Assembly (NCBI GenBank): GCA_026003015.1
Contig: BPGL01000001.1
Location: 673,353-737,352, forward strand
DNA length: 64,000 nucleotides
Direction of reading: 5' to 3'
From: Actinomycetota bacterium
GTDB taxonomy: Bacteria > Actinomycetota > UBA4738 > HRBIN12
The notes beneath the pieces were generated by a model that worked only from the letters and a program-made list of their open reading frames with translations, was not told the origin of the DNA and made no database searches. This document shows, piece by piece, positions 44,587 through 52,855 of this stretch. The stretch's first letter is position 1. Each line of letters starts with the position of its first letter. A program made the translations under genes and the position numbers.

Positions 44587-46377
44587 TCACACCACGTCGC
44601 GGACGCCCTCGCGGAGCCGCCGCAGATCGCCGTCGACGGCGACGAGCTCGCGGAACAGCTCCTCGTAGTTCGGGTCGGTCGTCGGGTTGAGCTTCTGCAG
44701 GCGCAGGCGCAGCGCCTCGCTCCGGGACTTGAGCAAGAACTCCTGCAGGCGTGCCCAGACGCGCTCGGCGTACTCCATCGTCGGCTCCCCCTCGAGGGGC
44801 TCGACGGCGAGCTGCGCGATCGTCGCTGCCAGCCGTTCGTCGGCCCCGGCGACGAGCGAGGAGATGTCGCCCTGCGCCTCACGGAGCGCCTCGAAGGCAC
44901 GCCGATGGGCGGCGGTGGTGAAGTGCTCCTCCCCGAGTCGCCCCATGAACCCCCGGGAGATATCGGCATCGCGGGCGAGCAGCTTCAACATCTCACGCTC
45001 CACGCGCTCCCGGGCGCTGCGCCGAGGCGGCGCGGCCTGGGCGGGCTCGACCGGGCGCCCGCGGCGGGCCCGCTCGATCAGGGTGAAGACCTGGGTGGGC
45101 TCCGCGTTCGTCATCCCCACGAGCTGGCCCGCGTACTCGGCGCGCTTCTCCGGGGAGCGGATCCGGGCGATCAGGTCGACCCCGTCCCGGATCGCGGCGC
45201 TGCGCCCCTCCGGCGAGGCGATCGGATGGCGAAGCACCATCCGCCGGAGCATGAAGTCGATCAGCGGACGAGACCCTCGCACGAGCTCGCGCACCGCGTC
45301 GGCGCCCTGGCGTCGGACCGCGTCGGCCGGATCCAGCCCGTCGGGCATGATCATCACGAACGCCTGGATCGGGAACCGCTCGAGCAGGTCGAAGGCGCGC
45401 TCGGCCGCGCGGGCGCCGGCCTCGTCGGAGTCGAAGGCGAGCACCGCACGAGCGGCGAAACGCGACAGCAGCTCGAGATGCTTGTCGCCCAGAGCCGTCC
45501 CGCACGTCGCCACGACGTTCTCGATCCCAGCACGGTCCATCGCGATCACGTCGGTGTAACCCTCGACGACGATGGCCTCGCCCGTACGCGCGATCGCCGC
45601 GCGGGCCCGATGCAGGTTGTAGAGCACCTCGTGCTTGCGGTAGATGGCGGTCTCGGCCGTGTTCAGGTACTTCGCCTGCTCGTGCGCCCGCGGATCGGAC
45701 GGCAGGATCCGAGCGCCGAATCCGATCGCGCGGCCCTGGAGGTCGTGGATGGGGAAGGTGATCCGCGCTCGGAATCGATCGCGCAGCGACCCGTCGCGAC
45801 CGCGCGTGACCAGCCCGGCGTCGAGCAGGACCTCCGAGGAGAGATCTCGCCGTCCGGCCAGACGCCGCAGCAGGAAGTCGGGCGGGCCCGGCGCGTAGCC
45901 GATCGCGAAGCGCTCGACGGCGGCGCGGTCGATCCCCCGCTGCTCGAGGTAGGCGCGGGCCGGCTCCCCCTCGGCCGCCTCGAGCAGGATCTGCCGGTAC
46001 AGGGCCGCGGCTTCCTCGTTGGCCCGGTGCAGGGCCTGACGGCGCCGCGCACCGGCTCGCTCGGCCTCGGAGTCGCCCTCCCAACGAAGGACGACCCCCG
46101 TGCGCTGCGCCAGGCGCTCCACCGCCTCCACGTACGTGAGGCCCTCGAGCTCCCGCAGGAACGTGATCGCGTCGCCCCCCTTGCCGCACCCGAAGCAGTA
46201 GAAGACGCCCTTCGACGGCGACACGCTGAACGAGGGCGTCCTCTCCTCGTGGAAGGGACACAGGCCGGTCATCGAGTCGGCGCCGGAGCGCTTGAGCGTC
46301 AGGAACTCCGAGACGACCTCGACGAGGTTCGTCCGCTCCTTGACGGCCTCGATGTCCTCGCGCCGGATCCTCGCCAC
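44587..46377 (-). CDS. dnaG: DNA primase
   Basis: A 596-residue primase. The CHC2 zinc finger is CPFHEERTPSFSVSP with YCFGCGKGGD; the TOPRIM core contains IVVEGYTDVIAMDRAGI (Glu) and LAFDSDEAGARAAERAFDLL (DxD); the C-terminal helical DnaB-binding region includes LARDADISRGFMGRLGEEHF. It makes RNA primers at the replication fork. It starts 15 bases after the dgt stop and is upstream of rpoD. Confidence 0.96.
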   Translation of the reverse strand: MARIRREDIEAVKERTNLVEVVSEFLTLKRSGADSMTGLCPFHEERTPSFSVSPSKGVFYCFGCGKGGDAITFLRELEGLTYVEAVERLAQRTGVVLRWEGDSEAERAGARRRQALHRANEEAAALYRQILLEAAEGEPARAYLEQRGIDRAAVERFAIGYAPGPPDFLLRRLAGRRDLSSEVLLDAGLVTRGRDGSLRDRFRARITFPIHDLQGRAIGFGARILPSDPRAHEQAKYLNTAETAIYRKHEVLYNLHRARAAIARTGEAIVVEGYTDVIAMDRAGIENVVATCGTALGDKHLELLSRFAARAVLAFDSDEAGARAAERAFDLLERFPIQAFVMIMPDGLDPADAVRRQGADAVRELVRGSRPLIDFMLRRMVLRHPIASPEGRSAAIRDGVDLIARIRSPEKRAEYAGQLVGMTNAEPTQVFTLIERARRGRPVEPAQAAPPRRSARERVEREMLKLLARDADISRGFMGRLGEEHFTTAAHRRAFEALREAQGDISSLVAGADERLAATIAQLAVEPLEGEPTMEYAERVWARLQEFLLKSRSEALRLRLQKLNPTTDPNYEELFRELVAVDGDLRRLREGVRDVV

Positions 46378-46392
46378 GCGCTCCCCTCGCGG

Positions 46393-47409
46393 CTACCGGA
46401 GCCAGCCCCGGGGAAGGAAGAGCCGCTCGTAGGTCCGAAGGGCGTACCGATCGGTCATGCCCGAGACGTAGTCGGCCACCCGGGTCGGTAGGTCCCCCGG
46501 CGCGCGATGGTACTCCTCGGGGAGCCGGTCGGGATGCTCGAGGAAGTACCCCATGAGATCCTGGAGCAGCCGGACGGCCTTCTCGTGCTCCTCGCGCGCC
46601 CCTTCCCGCAGGTAGACCCGTTCGAACAGGAAGTCACGGAGCTGGTCGAGCGCCCGGAACACCCGTTCGGACAGCCGGACCTCGGGCTGGTCCCAGCTCT
46701 GCTCGACGAGATCGGTGACCAGCGTGCCGATCCGCTCGGAATGGGTGCGCCCGAGCACCTCGATCGGTTCCCGGGGAAGCTCCTCGGGCCGCAGCACGCC
46801 GGCTCGCACGGCGTCGTCGAGGTCGTGGTTCAGGTAGGCGATCCGATCGGCGAAGCGAACGACCTGGGCCTCCAGGGTGGCTGGCGGGGGCATCGACCAC
46901 GGATGGTTCACGATCCCGTCGCGCACCTCCCAGGTGAGGTTCAGCCCCCGCCCGTCGCCCTCCAGGACGTCCACGACCCGCAGGGACTGCTCGGAGTGGC
47001 GGAACGGCCGTCCGAGGAACGGCGTCAACGCTTGCTCGCCCAGGTGCCCGAACGGGGTGTGCCCGAGGTCGTGGCCGAGCGCGATCGCCTCGGTGAGGTC
47101 CTCGTTGAGCCGTAGGGCCCGGGCCACGGTGCGCGCGATCTGGCTCACGTCGAGCGTGTGGGTGAGACGCACCCGGTAGTGGTCGCCCTCGGGGGCGAGG
47201 AAGACCTGGGTCTTGTGCTTGAGCCGGCGGAAGGCCTTGGCATGGACGATGCGGTCGCGGTCACGCTGGAACACCGTGCGGATCGGGTCCTGGGGCTCGG
47301 GTCGCTCCCGCCCCTTCGAGCCGGCGGCGAGCACCGCGAACGACGACAGGGTCTCGGCCTCGATCCGCTCGGTGCGCTCGCGGGGGGTCGGCGTCCTCAC
47401 GCCGGCCAT
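46393..47409 (-). CDS. dgt: dGTP triphosphohydrolase-like HD protein
   Basis: A 338-residue deoxynucleotide triphosphohydrolase from ATG 47409. HD-domain motifs are VHAKAFRRLKHKTQVFL, RLTHTLDVSQIARTVARAL (His), AIALGHDLGHTPFGHLGEQA (HD pair) and RFADRIAYLNHDLDDAVRAG (Asp). It converts dGTP to deoxyguanosine and triphosphate, controlling dNTP pools, which fits its place before dnaG. Some homologues act on all dNTPs. Confidence 0.94.
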   Translation of the reverse strand: MAGVRTPTPRERTERIEAETLSSFAVLAAGSKGRERPEPQDPIRTVFQRDRDRIVHAKAFRRLKHKTQVFLAPEGDHYRVRLTHTLDVSQIARTVARALRLNEDLTEAIALGHDLGHTPFGHLGEQALTPFLGRPFRHSEQSLRVVDVLEGDGRGLNLTWEVRDGIVNHPWSMPPPATLEAQVVRFADRIAYLNHDLDDAVRAGVLRPEELPREPIEVLGRTHSERIGTLVTDLVEQSWDQPEVRLSERVFRALDQLRDFLFERVYLREGAREEHEKAVRLLQDLMGYFLEHPDRLPEEYHRAPGDLPTRVADYVSGMTDRYALRTYERLFLPRGWLR

Positions 47410-47499
47410 CGTAGTCGGGCCCGGGGACGCGGGCCCGTGAACCTCGCCACGGGGCCGTGCGTACCCTCGTGCGACCCCGACCACGAAGGGAGGATCCTC

Positions 47500-47868
47500 A
47501 TGCGGAGGCTCCGCGCGTTCGCACTCGTGCTCCTGCTCCCTCTCGCCGCGGCCGCCTGCTCCTCGGGCGACGGTGACGCGGGTACCGCGACCACCTCCCC
47601 GCCTGGCGAACCGGCGGCCGCCGACGTGACCCTCGCCGACTTCGCCTTCTCGCCCGACCCGATCCAGGCGACGAGCGGCCAGACGCTCGCGATCGCGAAC
47701 GAGGACCAGGCCCCGCACACGTTCACGGTGGTAGGGACCGACGTCGACGTCGAGATCGCGGCCGGCGAGCAGGTCTCGGTGACCCTCGACCTCGATCCTG
47801 GCACCTACGAGGTGATCTGTCGGTTCCACGAGGCGAGGGGCATGACGGCCACCCTCAAGGTCGGCTGA
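47500..47868 (+). CDS. Cupredoxin-like lipoprotein (plastocyanin fold)
   Basis: A 122-residue exported copper protein. The lipobox LAAAAC puts Cys near residue 19. The cupredoxin domain (about 44-122) has His in EDQAPHTFTVVGTDVDVEI and the Cys-His-Met ligand cluster in YEVICRFHEARGMTATLKV, a type 1 copper site. GGGAGG sits 5 bases upstream of ATG 47500. It is the sister of the protein at 59836, sharing the APHTFTVVGTDVD segment. Probably an electron carrier or copper store at the cell surface. Confidence 0.85.
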   Translation: MRRLRAFALVLLLPLAAAACSSGDGDAGTATTSPPGEPAAADVTLADFAFSPDPIQATSGQTLAIANEDQAPHTFTVVGTDVDVEIAAGEQVSVTLDLDPGTYEVICRFHEARGMTATLKVG

Positions 47869-47929
47869 CCCGTCGCGGCGGCGGCCGTTCGCCCTAGGTC
47901 CCTCGACGCTCGCGTCGGCCGTTCGACGC

Positions 47930-47958
47930 TTGTCGGCGATCCCCCGCGCAGATAGGGT
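47930..47958 (+). promoter_or_regulatory. Predicted sigma-70 promoter of the 48.1 kb gene
   Basis: TTGTCG at 47930-47935 and TAGGGT at 47953-47958 with 17 bases between them fit a primary-sigma promoter. A perfect inverted repeat begins 13 bases downstream. The gene's ATG is 100 bases after the -10. Confidence 0.45.
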
Positions 47959-47970
47959 TGCGAACGACAC

Positions 47971-47990
47971 GGTAGGACCGTCGTCCTACC
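47971..47990. promoter_or_regulatory. Inverted repeat in the 48.1 kb gene leader
   Basis: GGTAGGAC-CGTC-GTCCTACC is a perfect 8-bp inverted repeat with a 4-base centre, located at or just after the predicted transcription start. It could be an operator or an RNA hairpin. Confidence 0.45.
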
Positions 47991-48057
47991 CCGCCTGCGG
48001 AACGGCTCGGCCACCGGGGCCAACGACCACCGGGGCACGATCGAGGAGGAGGGTTTC

Positions 48058-48576
48058 ATGAGACGGACGATCTTCGCCGCCATCGCCGCGGTCGCCGTCG
48101 TCGTGTCCGGGGTCACCGTCGCCCTTGCGCTCGAGGCGACGACCGGGACCGGCCTGACGAACCAGGGGGCGGCCCTCGGGTTCAACGCGAAGGCCGACCT
48201 CAGCGGCCACATCAACTACAACCGGACCCGGCTCGGCGAGTCCATGGATCTGGACTGCAAGGAGATCACCGGCTACCGTCGTCTGCGGAACACCCCCAAG
48301 GGGTACCTGCGGACGAACGTCCAGGCGATCTGCACGGACGGGCACGGTCAGGACACGCGCACCGTCTACTTCGAGGCCTACTTCGTCGACGCGGGCGAGC
48401 CCGGGTTCAACGACAAGGCTCGGATCTGCGTCAGCACCGACGAGGCGTGGTGGGACGACGCGTGCAGCGATCCCAACGTCGAGCTCGTGGATCGAGGCAA
48501 GATCCAGCGCGGCAACATCCAGATCCACACCGACGAGGATCCCGAGACCCTGATGGTCGGCGACCTGGAGAGCTGA
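48058..48576 (+). CDS. Exported protein, possibly post-COAP-1-like, unknown function
   Basis: A 172-residue protein with a signal peptide (MRRTIFAAIAAVAVVVSGVT, residues 1-24) after GAGGAGGAGGG. The mature domain contains LGFNAKADLSGHINYNRTRL and VYFEAYFVDAGEPGFNDKAR, a beta-sandwich type pattern that recalls the post-COAP-1 domain found in secreted actinobacterial proteins; four Cys could form two disulfides. It has its own promoter and a strong terminator, so it is monocistronic. Function unknown. Confidence 0.65.
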   Translation: MRRTIFAAIAAVAVVVSGVTVALALEATTGTGLTNQGAALGFNAKADLSGHINYNRTRLGESMDLDCKEITGYRRLRNTPKGYLRTNVQAICTDGHGQDTRTVYFEAYFVDAGEPGFNDKARICVSTDEAWWDDACSDPNVELVDRGKIQRGNIQIHTDEDPETLMVGDLES

Positions 48577-48605
48577 TCGACGCGACATCACGAACGTCGT
48601 AGGAC

Positions 48606-48635
48606 AAGACGCCGGGGCGACCGCCCCGGCGTCTT
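48606..48635 (+). terminator. Hairpin terminator after the 48.1 kb gene
   Basis: AAGACGCCGGGGC pairs perfectly with GCCCCGGCGTCTT across a 4-base loop, 30 bases after the stop. It is followed by CCGTT, with no long T run. The YdcF-like gene is on the other strand, so it may serve as a bidirectional terminator. Confidence 0.8.
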
Positions 48636-48689
48636 CCGTTCCGCGCTCCACGAGCGGGCCCGAGGCCCCCACCTCCCCGCCCCGGCCCC

Positions 48690-49298
48690 TCACCTCCCCG
48701 CCAGGAGGTACCAGAGGTACGCGAGGGACTCGCGCAGGTAGCCGCGAGCCCGGATCGGAGCGCTGCGGGCCGCGGACGTCCAGGTCGCCGAGGCATGCCC
48801 CTCGATCCCGAGGTCGTCCGAGATGGCCCGGATCCGCGCGTTGTGCCAGGGGTCCGACACGAGGAAGGCGCTGCGGAGGCCGTGCTCGTGGAGCCAGCGG
48901 GCCGCCGCCTCGAGGCTCTCGACGGTCGTCGCACCGACCGGGATCGCCACCACGGCCTCGGCCGGCACGCCGCGGTCCAGCAGGTAGCGCCGACCCGCCT
49001 CAGCCTCGGTGGTGCGGTCGCCGGGCCGGTTCCCCCCCAGGGTGAGCACGCGCTCGGCGCGGCCCTGCTGCCACAGACGCACGGCGTGATCGAGCCGTCC
49101 GCGGAACACGGGGGACGGCCGGCCGTCGTACTGGGCCGCGCCGAGCACGACGATCGCGTCGGCGTGGGCGATCTCGCTCGCCTCGTCGTGGTGGGCGGCG
49201 CGCCAGACCGCGACGGCCGACCACGTGGCCGCGCCGAGCACGAGGCCGGCCAGCGCCGCGACCGCGACCATGACGGGGTGCCGGCGGAGCAGACGCAC
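48690..49298 (-). CDS. YdcF/SanA-family (DUF218) membrane protein
   Basis: About 202 residues from GTG 49298, last gene of the operon that begins at 52021. One membrane helix (PVMVAVAALAGLVLGAATWS, residues 9-28) precedes the DUF218 fold: ADAIVVLGAAQYDGRPSPVF, RLDHAVRLWQQGRAERVLTL, GGNRPGDRTTEAEAGRRYL, AFLVSDPWHNARIRAI. YdcF/SanA/ElyC proteins act in envelope integrity and polysaccharide metabolism. It follows the gene before it by a 34-base gap. Confidence 0.87.
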   Translation of the reverse strand: MRLLRRHPVMVAVAALAGLVLGAATWSAVAVWRAAHHDEASEIAHADAIVVLGAAQYDGRPSPVFRGRLDHAVRLWQQGRAERVLTLGGNRPGDRTTEAEAGRRYLLDRGVPAEAVVAIPVGATTVESLEAAARWLHEHGLRSAFLVSDPWHNARIRAISDDLGIEGHASATWTSAARSAPIRARGYLRESLAYLWYLLAGR

Positions 49299-49332
49299 GA
49301 TCGCCAGGCTACCGCCGGCCCCGTCGGACCCC

Positions 49333-50316
49333 TCAGCGCAGGGGTTGCCAGGCGGCGCAGCACAGCCGGCCTCCGTCGGTCGCCACGACCCGCGGGCGAC
49401 CACCGGCGAGGCGAGCCACGAGCAGCTCACCGGTCGAGCAGTCGCCGCCGGCCACGTCGCAGCGGGCCCGGGTGAACAGCGCCGATCCCCCGTCGGGGGC
49501 GACGACCGCGCCCACGTCCTCACACGAGCGCCCGGGGCAGCCGCCCACGGCGGTGACCGCTCCGTCGGGGGTCACGAGGACGAGGGCGTCATCGCCCTCG
49601 ACCCGGATCGTGACGAGCAGGCGCCCATCGGGGGTCCACGCGACCGCGTCTGCGAGCACCCGGCCGGGCAGCGGCGCGGTCGCGACCCATGCACCCGTGG
49701 CGGCGTCGAGCAGCTCCACCTCGTCGGTGATCACCGCGACGGTGGCCCCGTCAGGCGACCACGCCGGGGCGCCTCGGATCGAACGCTCCGCGAGCAGGCG
49801 CGGCCCTCCCCCGCCGTCCGCCGGGACCGTCCAGACCCCGTCGGCGCCGTCGAGGTCGCCCGCGAAGGCGATCCGGTCCCCGTCGGGGGACCACGACGGG
49901 GGCCCGAGCCCCAGGCAGCGCGGCGCGGCGCATCCGGCGACGAGGCGACGCGTGGCCCCGGAGGCGTCGAACACCTCGATCCCCCGCTCGGTGCGCGCCG
50001 CGAGGTAGGCGCCGTCGGGCGACCACGAGGGAGGCAGCGCCGCGACGTCGCCCGCCAAGCGCCGCGCCCCGCCGTCCGGCTCGAGGACCCACAGCGACGC
50101 CCTCACCGGCTCGCCATCGGCCCCCGCGGGTCGCACCCGGACGAAGGCGATCGCGCCGTTGGCCGCCGGCCCGACCGCCGGGGAGGCAGCGGCCGAGGCC
50201 GGCGGGTGGGCAAGGGGCGTGGGCCCGACCGAGCCCACGCCCCCACCGCTCGGAGCGCCCCCGCACGCGACGAGCACGACCCACGCGATGCATGGGCGAA
50301 GCATCCGCCCGAGCAT
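49333..50316 (-). CDS. TolB-like beta-propeller lipoprotein
   Basis: A 327-residue exported protein from ATG 50316, which overlaps the previous stop (ATGA). A lipobox-like LVAC near residue 18 follows a hydrophobic stretch. The chain consists of PD40/TolB repeats (PPSWSPDGAYLAAR, PPSWSPDGDRIAFAGDLDGA, APAWSPDGATVAVITDEV, AVAWTPDGRLLVTI), about six blades. A Cys-rich end (GGRLCCAAWQPLR) is unusual. Probably a cell-surface binding protein of the envelope operon. Confidence 0.83.
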   Translation of the reverse strand: MLGRMLRPCIAWVVLVACGGAPSGGGVGSVGPTPLAHPPASAAASPAVGPAANGAIAFVRVRPAGADGEPVRASLWVLEPDGGARRLAGDVAALPPSWSPDGAYLAARTERGIEVFDASGATRRLVAGCAAPRCLGLGPPSWSPDGDRIAFAGDLDGADGVWTVPADGGGGPRLLAERSIRGAPAWSPDGATVAVITDEVELLDAATGAWVATAPLPGRVLADAVAWTPDGRLLVTIRVEGDDALVLVTPDGAVTAVGGCPGRSCEDVGAVVAPDGGSALFTRARCDVAGGDCSTGELLVARLAGGRPRVVATDGGRLCCAAWQPLR

Positions 50317-51062
50317 CACGACCACCTCCAGCACACGCCCGAGCGGTAGCCGACGTCGGACGCCGACCTGTCGGCGAACCCGTGGGCCATCACGAAGTTG
50401 CACCATTCCGCGTAGGCGACCTCGCTGGAGAACGGGTCGCAGCCTCCATAGCCCCAGGTGCGGTTCAGCTCCTGGAAGGCCTCCTGGGTCGCGGTGCCCC
50501 ACACCCCGTCGACCCTGAGACCGGCCCCGTTGAAGTTGTTGCACACGGCCTGCACGAAGGCGGTGTCCGAGACGCTCCCGCGATCCAGGATCGGGACGGT
50601 GTGGTCGTCGACGTGGATGTGGTTCGTGTGCTGCGCGTTGTACCAACCGTCGAGCGTGTACTTGAAGTACCGGCGGCAGCACGCGTCGACGGCCAGGTAC
50701 CGACGCCGGCGGGTGCGATCGGAGGACGCGTGATCGCCCGAGTACATGTCGACGGCCTCGCCGATCCACTGGATCCGGTTGATGTCGAAGGCGCGGCCCC
50801 GACCGTGGCACCCGTCCTTGCACACGTAGGCCCCGACGTGGCCGATCCAGCGGAGCTCGCGCAGCGTCGTCGGGCCGTAGGTCCCGGAGAACGTCCGGAG
50901 CGTCCGGATCCAGTCGACGAGCTTCGCGTAGAAGCTCCGCTCCGCCTTGATCGTCTTGCGGACGTAGTCCTCAGGGGAACCGTACTTGATCGGCGTCCCG
51001 TCGATCGCGTCGAACGACTTCGGGTTGACCATGCCGCAGGTGGTGCTCCCGCTGCAGCTCAT
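50316..51062 (-). CDS. Extensin-like/M15-type protein with peptidoglycan-binding-like C-terminus
   Basis: A 248-residue protein from ATG 51062. Residues about 75-175 contain CHGRGRAFDINRIQWIGEAV and NAQHTNHIHVDDHTVPI, resembling the extensin_C/M15 metallopeptidase fold (zinc ligands His, Asp, His). Residues about 185-215 hold a peptidoglycan-binding-like helix pair (AGLRVDGVWGTATQEAFQEL). Eight cysteines suggest disulfides. No clear signal peptide is visible in the coupled start, which is odd for a wall enzyme. Coupled to both neighbours by ATGA overlaps. Confidence 0.7.
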   Translation of the reverse strand: MSCSGSTTCGMVNPKSFDAIDGTPIKYGSPEDYVRKTIKAERSFYAKLVDWIRTLRTFSGTYGPTTLRELRWIGHVGAYVCKDGCHGRGRAFDINRIQWIGEAVDMYSGDHASSDRTRRRRYLAVDACCRRYFKYTLDGWYNAQHTNHIHVDDHTVPILDRGSVSDTAFVQAVCNNFNGAGLRVDGVWGTATQEAFQELNRTWGYGGCDPFSSEVAYAEWCNFVMAHGFADRSASDVGYRSGVCWRWS

Positions 51063-52021
51063 CGGACCGACACCTCCTCGACGAACGAGCCGCTCGTCAT
51101 CCACCCGGCGGCCACGACCGCCCCACGGCGTGCGGCGAGGCCGGCGACCCGATCGGCTCGCCCCAGCGGCGGGGGCGCTGCCGTGGCCCGCCAGCCCTCG
51201 GGCCCGCCGATCCAGTAGCGGGCGCGATCGAGCCCGTCGAGGCCCGCGAGGAGCACGCCGTCGCCGAGCTGGGCGGCGGCGAGCAGCGCGAGCGGTCGGT
51301 CGAGCCCGGGCGCGGCCACGGCGCGCCACGGCCCGGCCACGGTCTCGGCGAGGTAGAGCCCGACGCCCGCGACCCCCGAGATCCCGAGCAGGAGGCCCGC
51401 GTCCACCGCGGCGAGCAGGGTCGGGCTCCCGTGCCGCAGGGGGGGCAGCCCCTCGACGGGCCTCCAGCGCACCCCGTCGTCCGAGGCGAACCCCACCGCG
51501 CGCACCGGCTCCCGCACCCCCGGCTCATCGAAGGTCGCGCCGACGACGAGCGTCTGGCCGTCCAGCGACGCGACGGCGCAGGCGATCCCCGGACCGTCCT
51601 GCGGCAGGTCGAGGGCGCGCCATCCGCGCCCGTCGTCGGTCGCGAAGCCGGCCATCCGGGGCCCGGCCCCCGTCTCGGCCCACCCGACGGCGACCGCGCC
51701 GGGGCCGCGCCCGCCGACCGCCGTGAGCGTCGTTCCCACACCGAACGCCTCCGCGCCCGCCGTCGGCCGCCAGGCGACGGCGCCCGGCGCGGCGGCCCAC
51801 GCCCGCGCCGAGCCGACGCGACCGCCCACCGCGAGCAGCCCGCCGCCGAACGGCGCGATCCCCACCACCGGGTCGCCGACCGCGAGCGCCGGGAAGGCGC
51901 CCGTCGGCCCGCCGGCCCGGGCGACTCCGCCCGTCCACGGTCGGGCCGCCAACGCCGCGACGGTGCCGAGCGCCGCGCCGCGCACGAAGGCCCGACGGCT
52001 CAGCCGATCCGCTGCGTCCAT
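51059..52021 (-). CDS. Tat-exported beta-propeller-like protein
   Basis: A 320-residue protein whose N-terminus has a twin-arginine signal (RLSRRAFVRGAALGTVAALA). The mature part is a series of about 50-residue beta-rich units (APFGGGLLAVGGRV, AVASLDGQTLVVGATFD, VGFASDDGVRWRPVEGLPPL), reminiscent of sialidase/exo-propellers. It is the first gene of the four-gene envelope operon, and its stop overlaps the next start. Export folded by Tat would suit a protein that must fold in the cytoplasm. Function unknown. Confidence 0.78.
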   Translation of the reverse strand: MDAADRLSRRAFVRGAALGTVAALAARPWTGGVARAGGPTGAFPALAVGDPVVGIAPFGGGLLAVGGRVGSARAWAAAPGAVAWRPTAGAEAFGVGTTLTAVGGRGPGAVAVGWAETGAGPRMAGFATDDGRGWRALDLPQDGPGIACAVASLDGQTLVVGATFDEPGVREPVRAVGFASDDGVRWRPVEGLPPLRHGSPTLLAAVDAGLLLGISGVAGVGLYLAETVAGPWRAVAAPGLDRPLALLAAAQLGDGVLLAGLDGLDRARYWIGGPEGWRATAAPPPLGRADRVAGLAARRGAVVAAGWMTSGSFVEEVSVR

Positions 52022-52302
52022 GCCGATCCACCTCCACTCGACTCGTAGGGGGAGCGGGGAGGAACGCCGACGCTACGCGGCGGCGGCGGCCCGCGCCGTG
52101 ATGGCGGTCACGAGAACGGCCCGGCCGCGGGCCGGACCGGTCCGCGGTGCCGCGCGCCCACAACCGGCACAGATGTCTGGCTTGACAACCCCATGTCGTT
52201 GCGTGTTGACACCTCCGCCAAGAGGCGATCGGGAGGTAGGCGGATGAAGCGAGGTGGCTGGGGCGGCGATCGAGCGGAGCGCCGAGCAGGAAGGAGAGGC
52301 CG

Positions 52303-52806
52303 ATGCGCCAGATCATGTCGACGCTGACCGGCATCGCGATCGGGCTCGTGACCGTCGGGTTGGCGAGCCCTGCGGCGATCTCCCAGGACCCCGAGCCCGA
52401 CGTGCTCCGGTTCCAGCGGGTCTTCGATCGCGACGCGGCCGCGTCCGCGACCTGCCTCAGCGACGTGTGCGGCGGAGACCCGGCCGCGCCGTTCGCGATC
52501 TCGCTGCCCGCCGAGCTCGGGCCGGCCGACCTCACCGTGACCCTCACGATCGAGTACCGTGCGACCGCCGACGACACCCCGCTCGTGTCGATGAAGATCC
52601 GCGACGGCGCCTGGACCCGGCTCGCGCCCGGTCTCCTCGCGCTCCGCCGCGGCGGCCCCGAGACGACCACCCTGACGTGGGTCGACCGCAACGTCCAGCC
52701 CGGCGACTACACGCTGCAGTGGGCCTTCGACCCCGACCGGATGACGTTCCCCTTCGCCGTGCGCGTCCACAGCGCCGTCCTGGTCGTGGAGGCCGTGCCG
52801 AGCTGA
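52303..52806 (+). CDS. Secreted protein, unknown function
   Basis: A 167-residue exported protein. ATG 52303 follows GGAAGGAGAGG. Signal peptide at 1-26 (LTGIAIGLVTVGLASPAAIS). The mature chain is beta-rich (LTVTLTIEYRATADDTPLVS, YTLQWAFDPDRMTFPFAVRV) with two Cys close together (TCLSDVCGGD). No family was recognised. It lies in the divergent space next to the envelope operon and could be regulated with it; two TTGACA boxes at 52182 and 52206 lack clear -10 partners. Confidence 0.65.
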   Translation: MRQIMSTLTGIAIGLVTVGLASPAAISQDPEPDVLRFQRVFDRDAAASATCLSDVCGGDPAAPFAISLPAELGPADLTVTLTIEYRATADDTPLVSMKIRDGAWTRLAPGLLALRRGGPETTTLTWVDRNVQPGDYTLQWAFDPDRMTFPFAVRVHSAVLVVEAVPS

Positions 52807-52855
52807 GGCGCTGCGCGCCGGCCACCGGCCCACCGCGTGCAGCCGCGAGGCCGGG

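Noticed and set aside
43180-46491. A 1,103-codon plus-strand open frame opposite rpoD and dnaG
   Set aside because: Stop codons are rare in antisense frames of 70% GC DNA. The peptide lacks any domain and is Asp/Leu/Arg/Gln-rich; the minus-strand genes are clear housekeeping proteins.
52182-52211. Two TTGACA -35-like boxes before the 52.3 kb gene
   Set aside because: Neither has a recognisable -10 at 16-18 bases, so no promoter was called.
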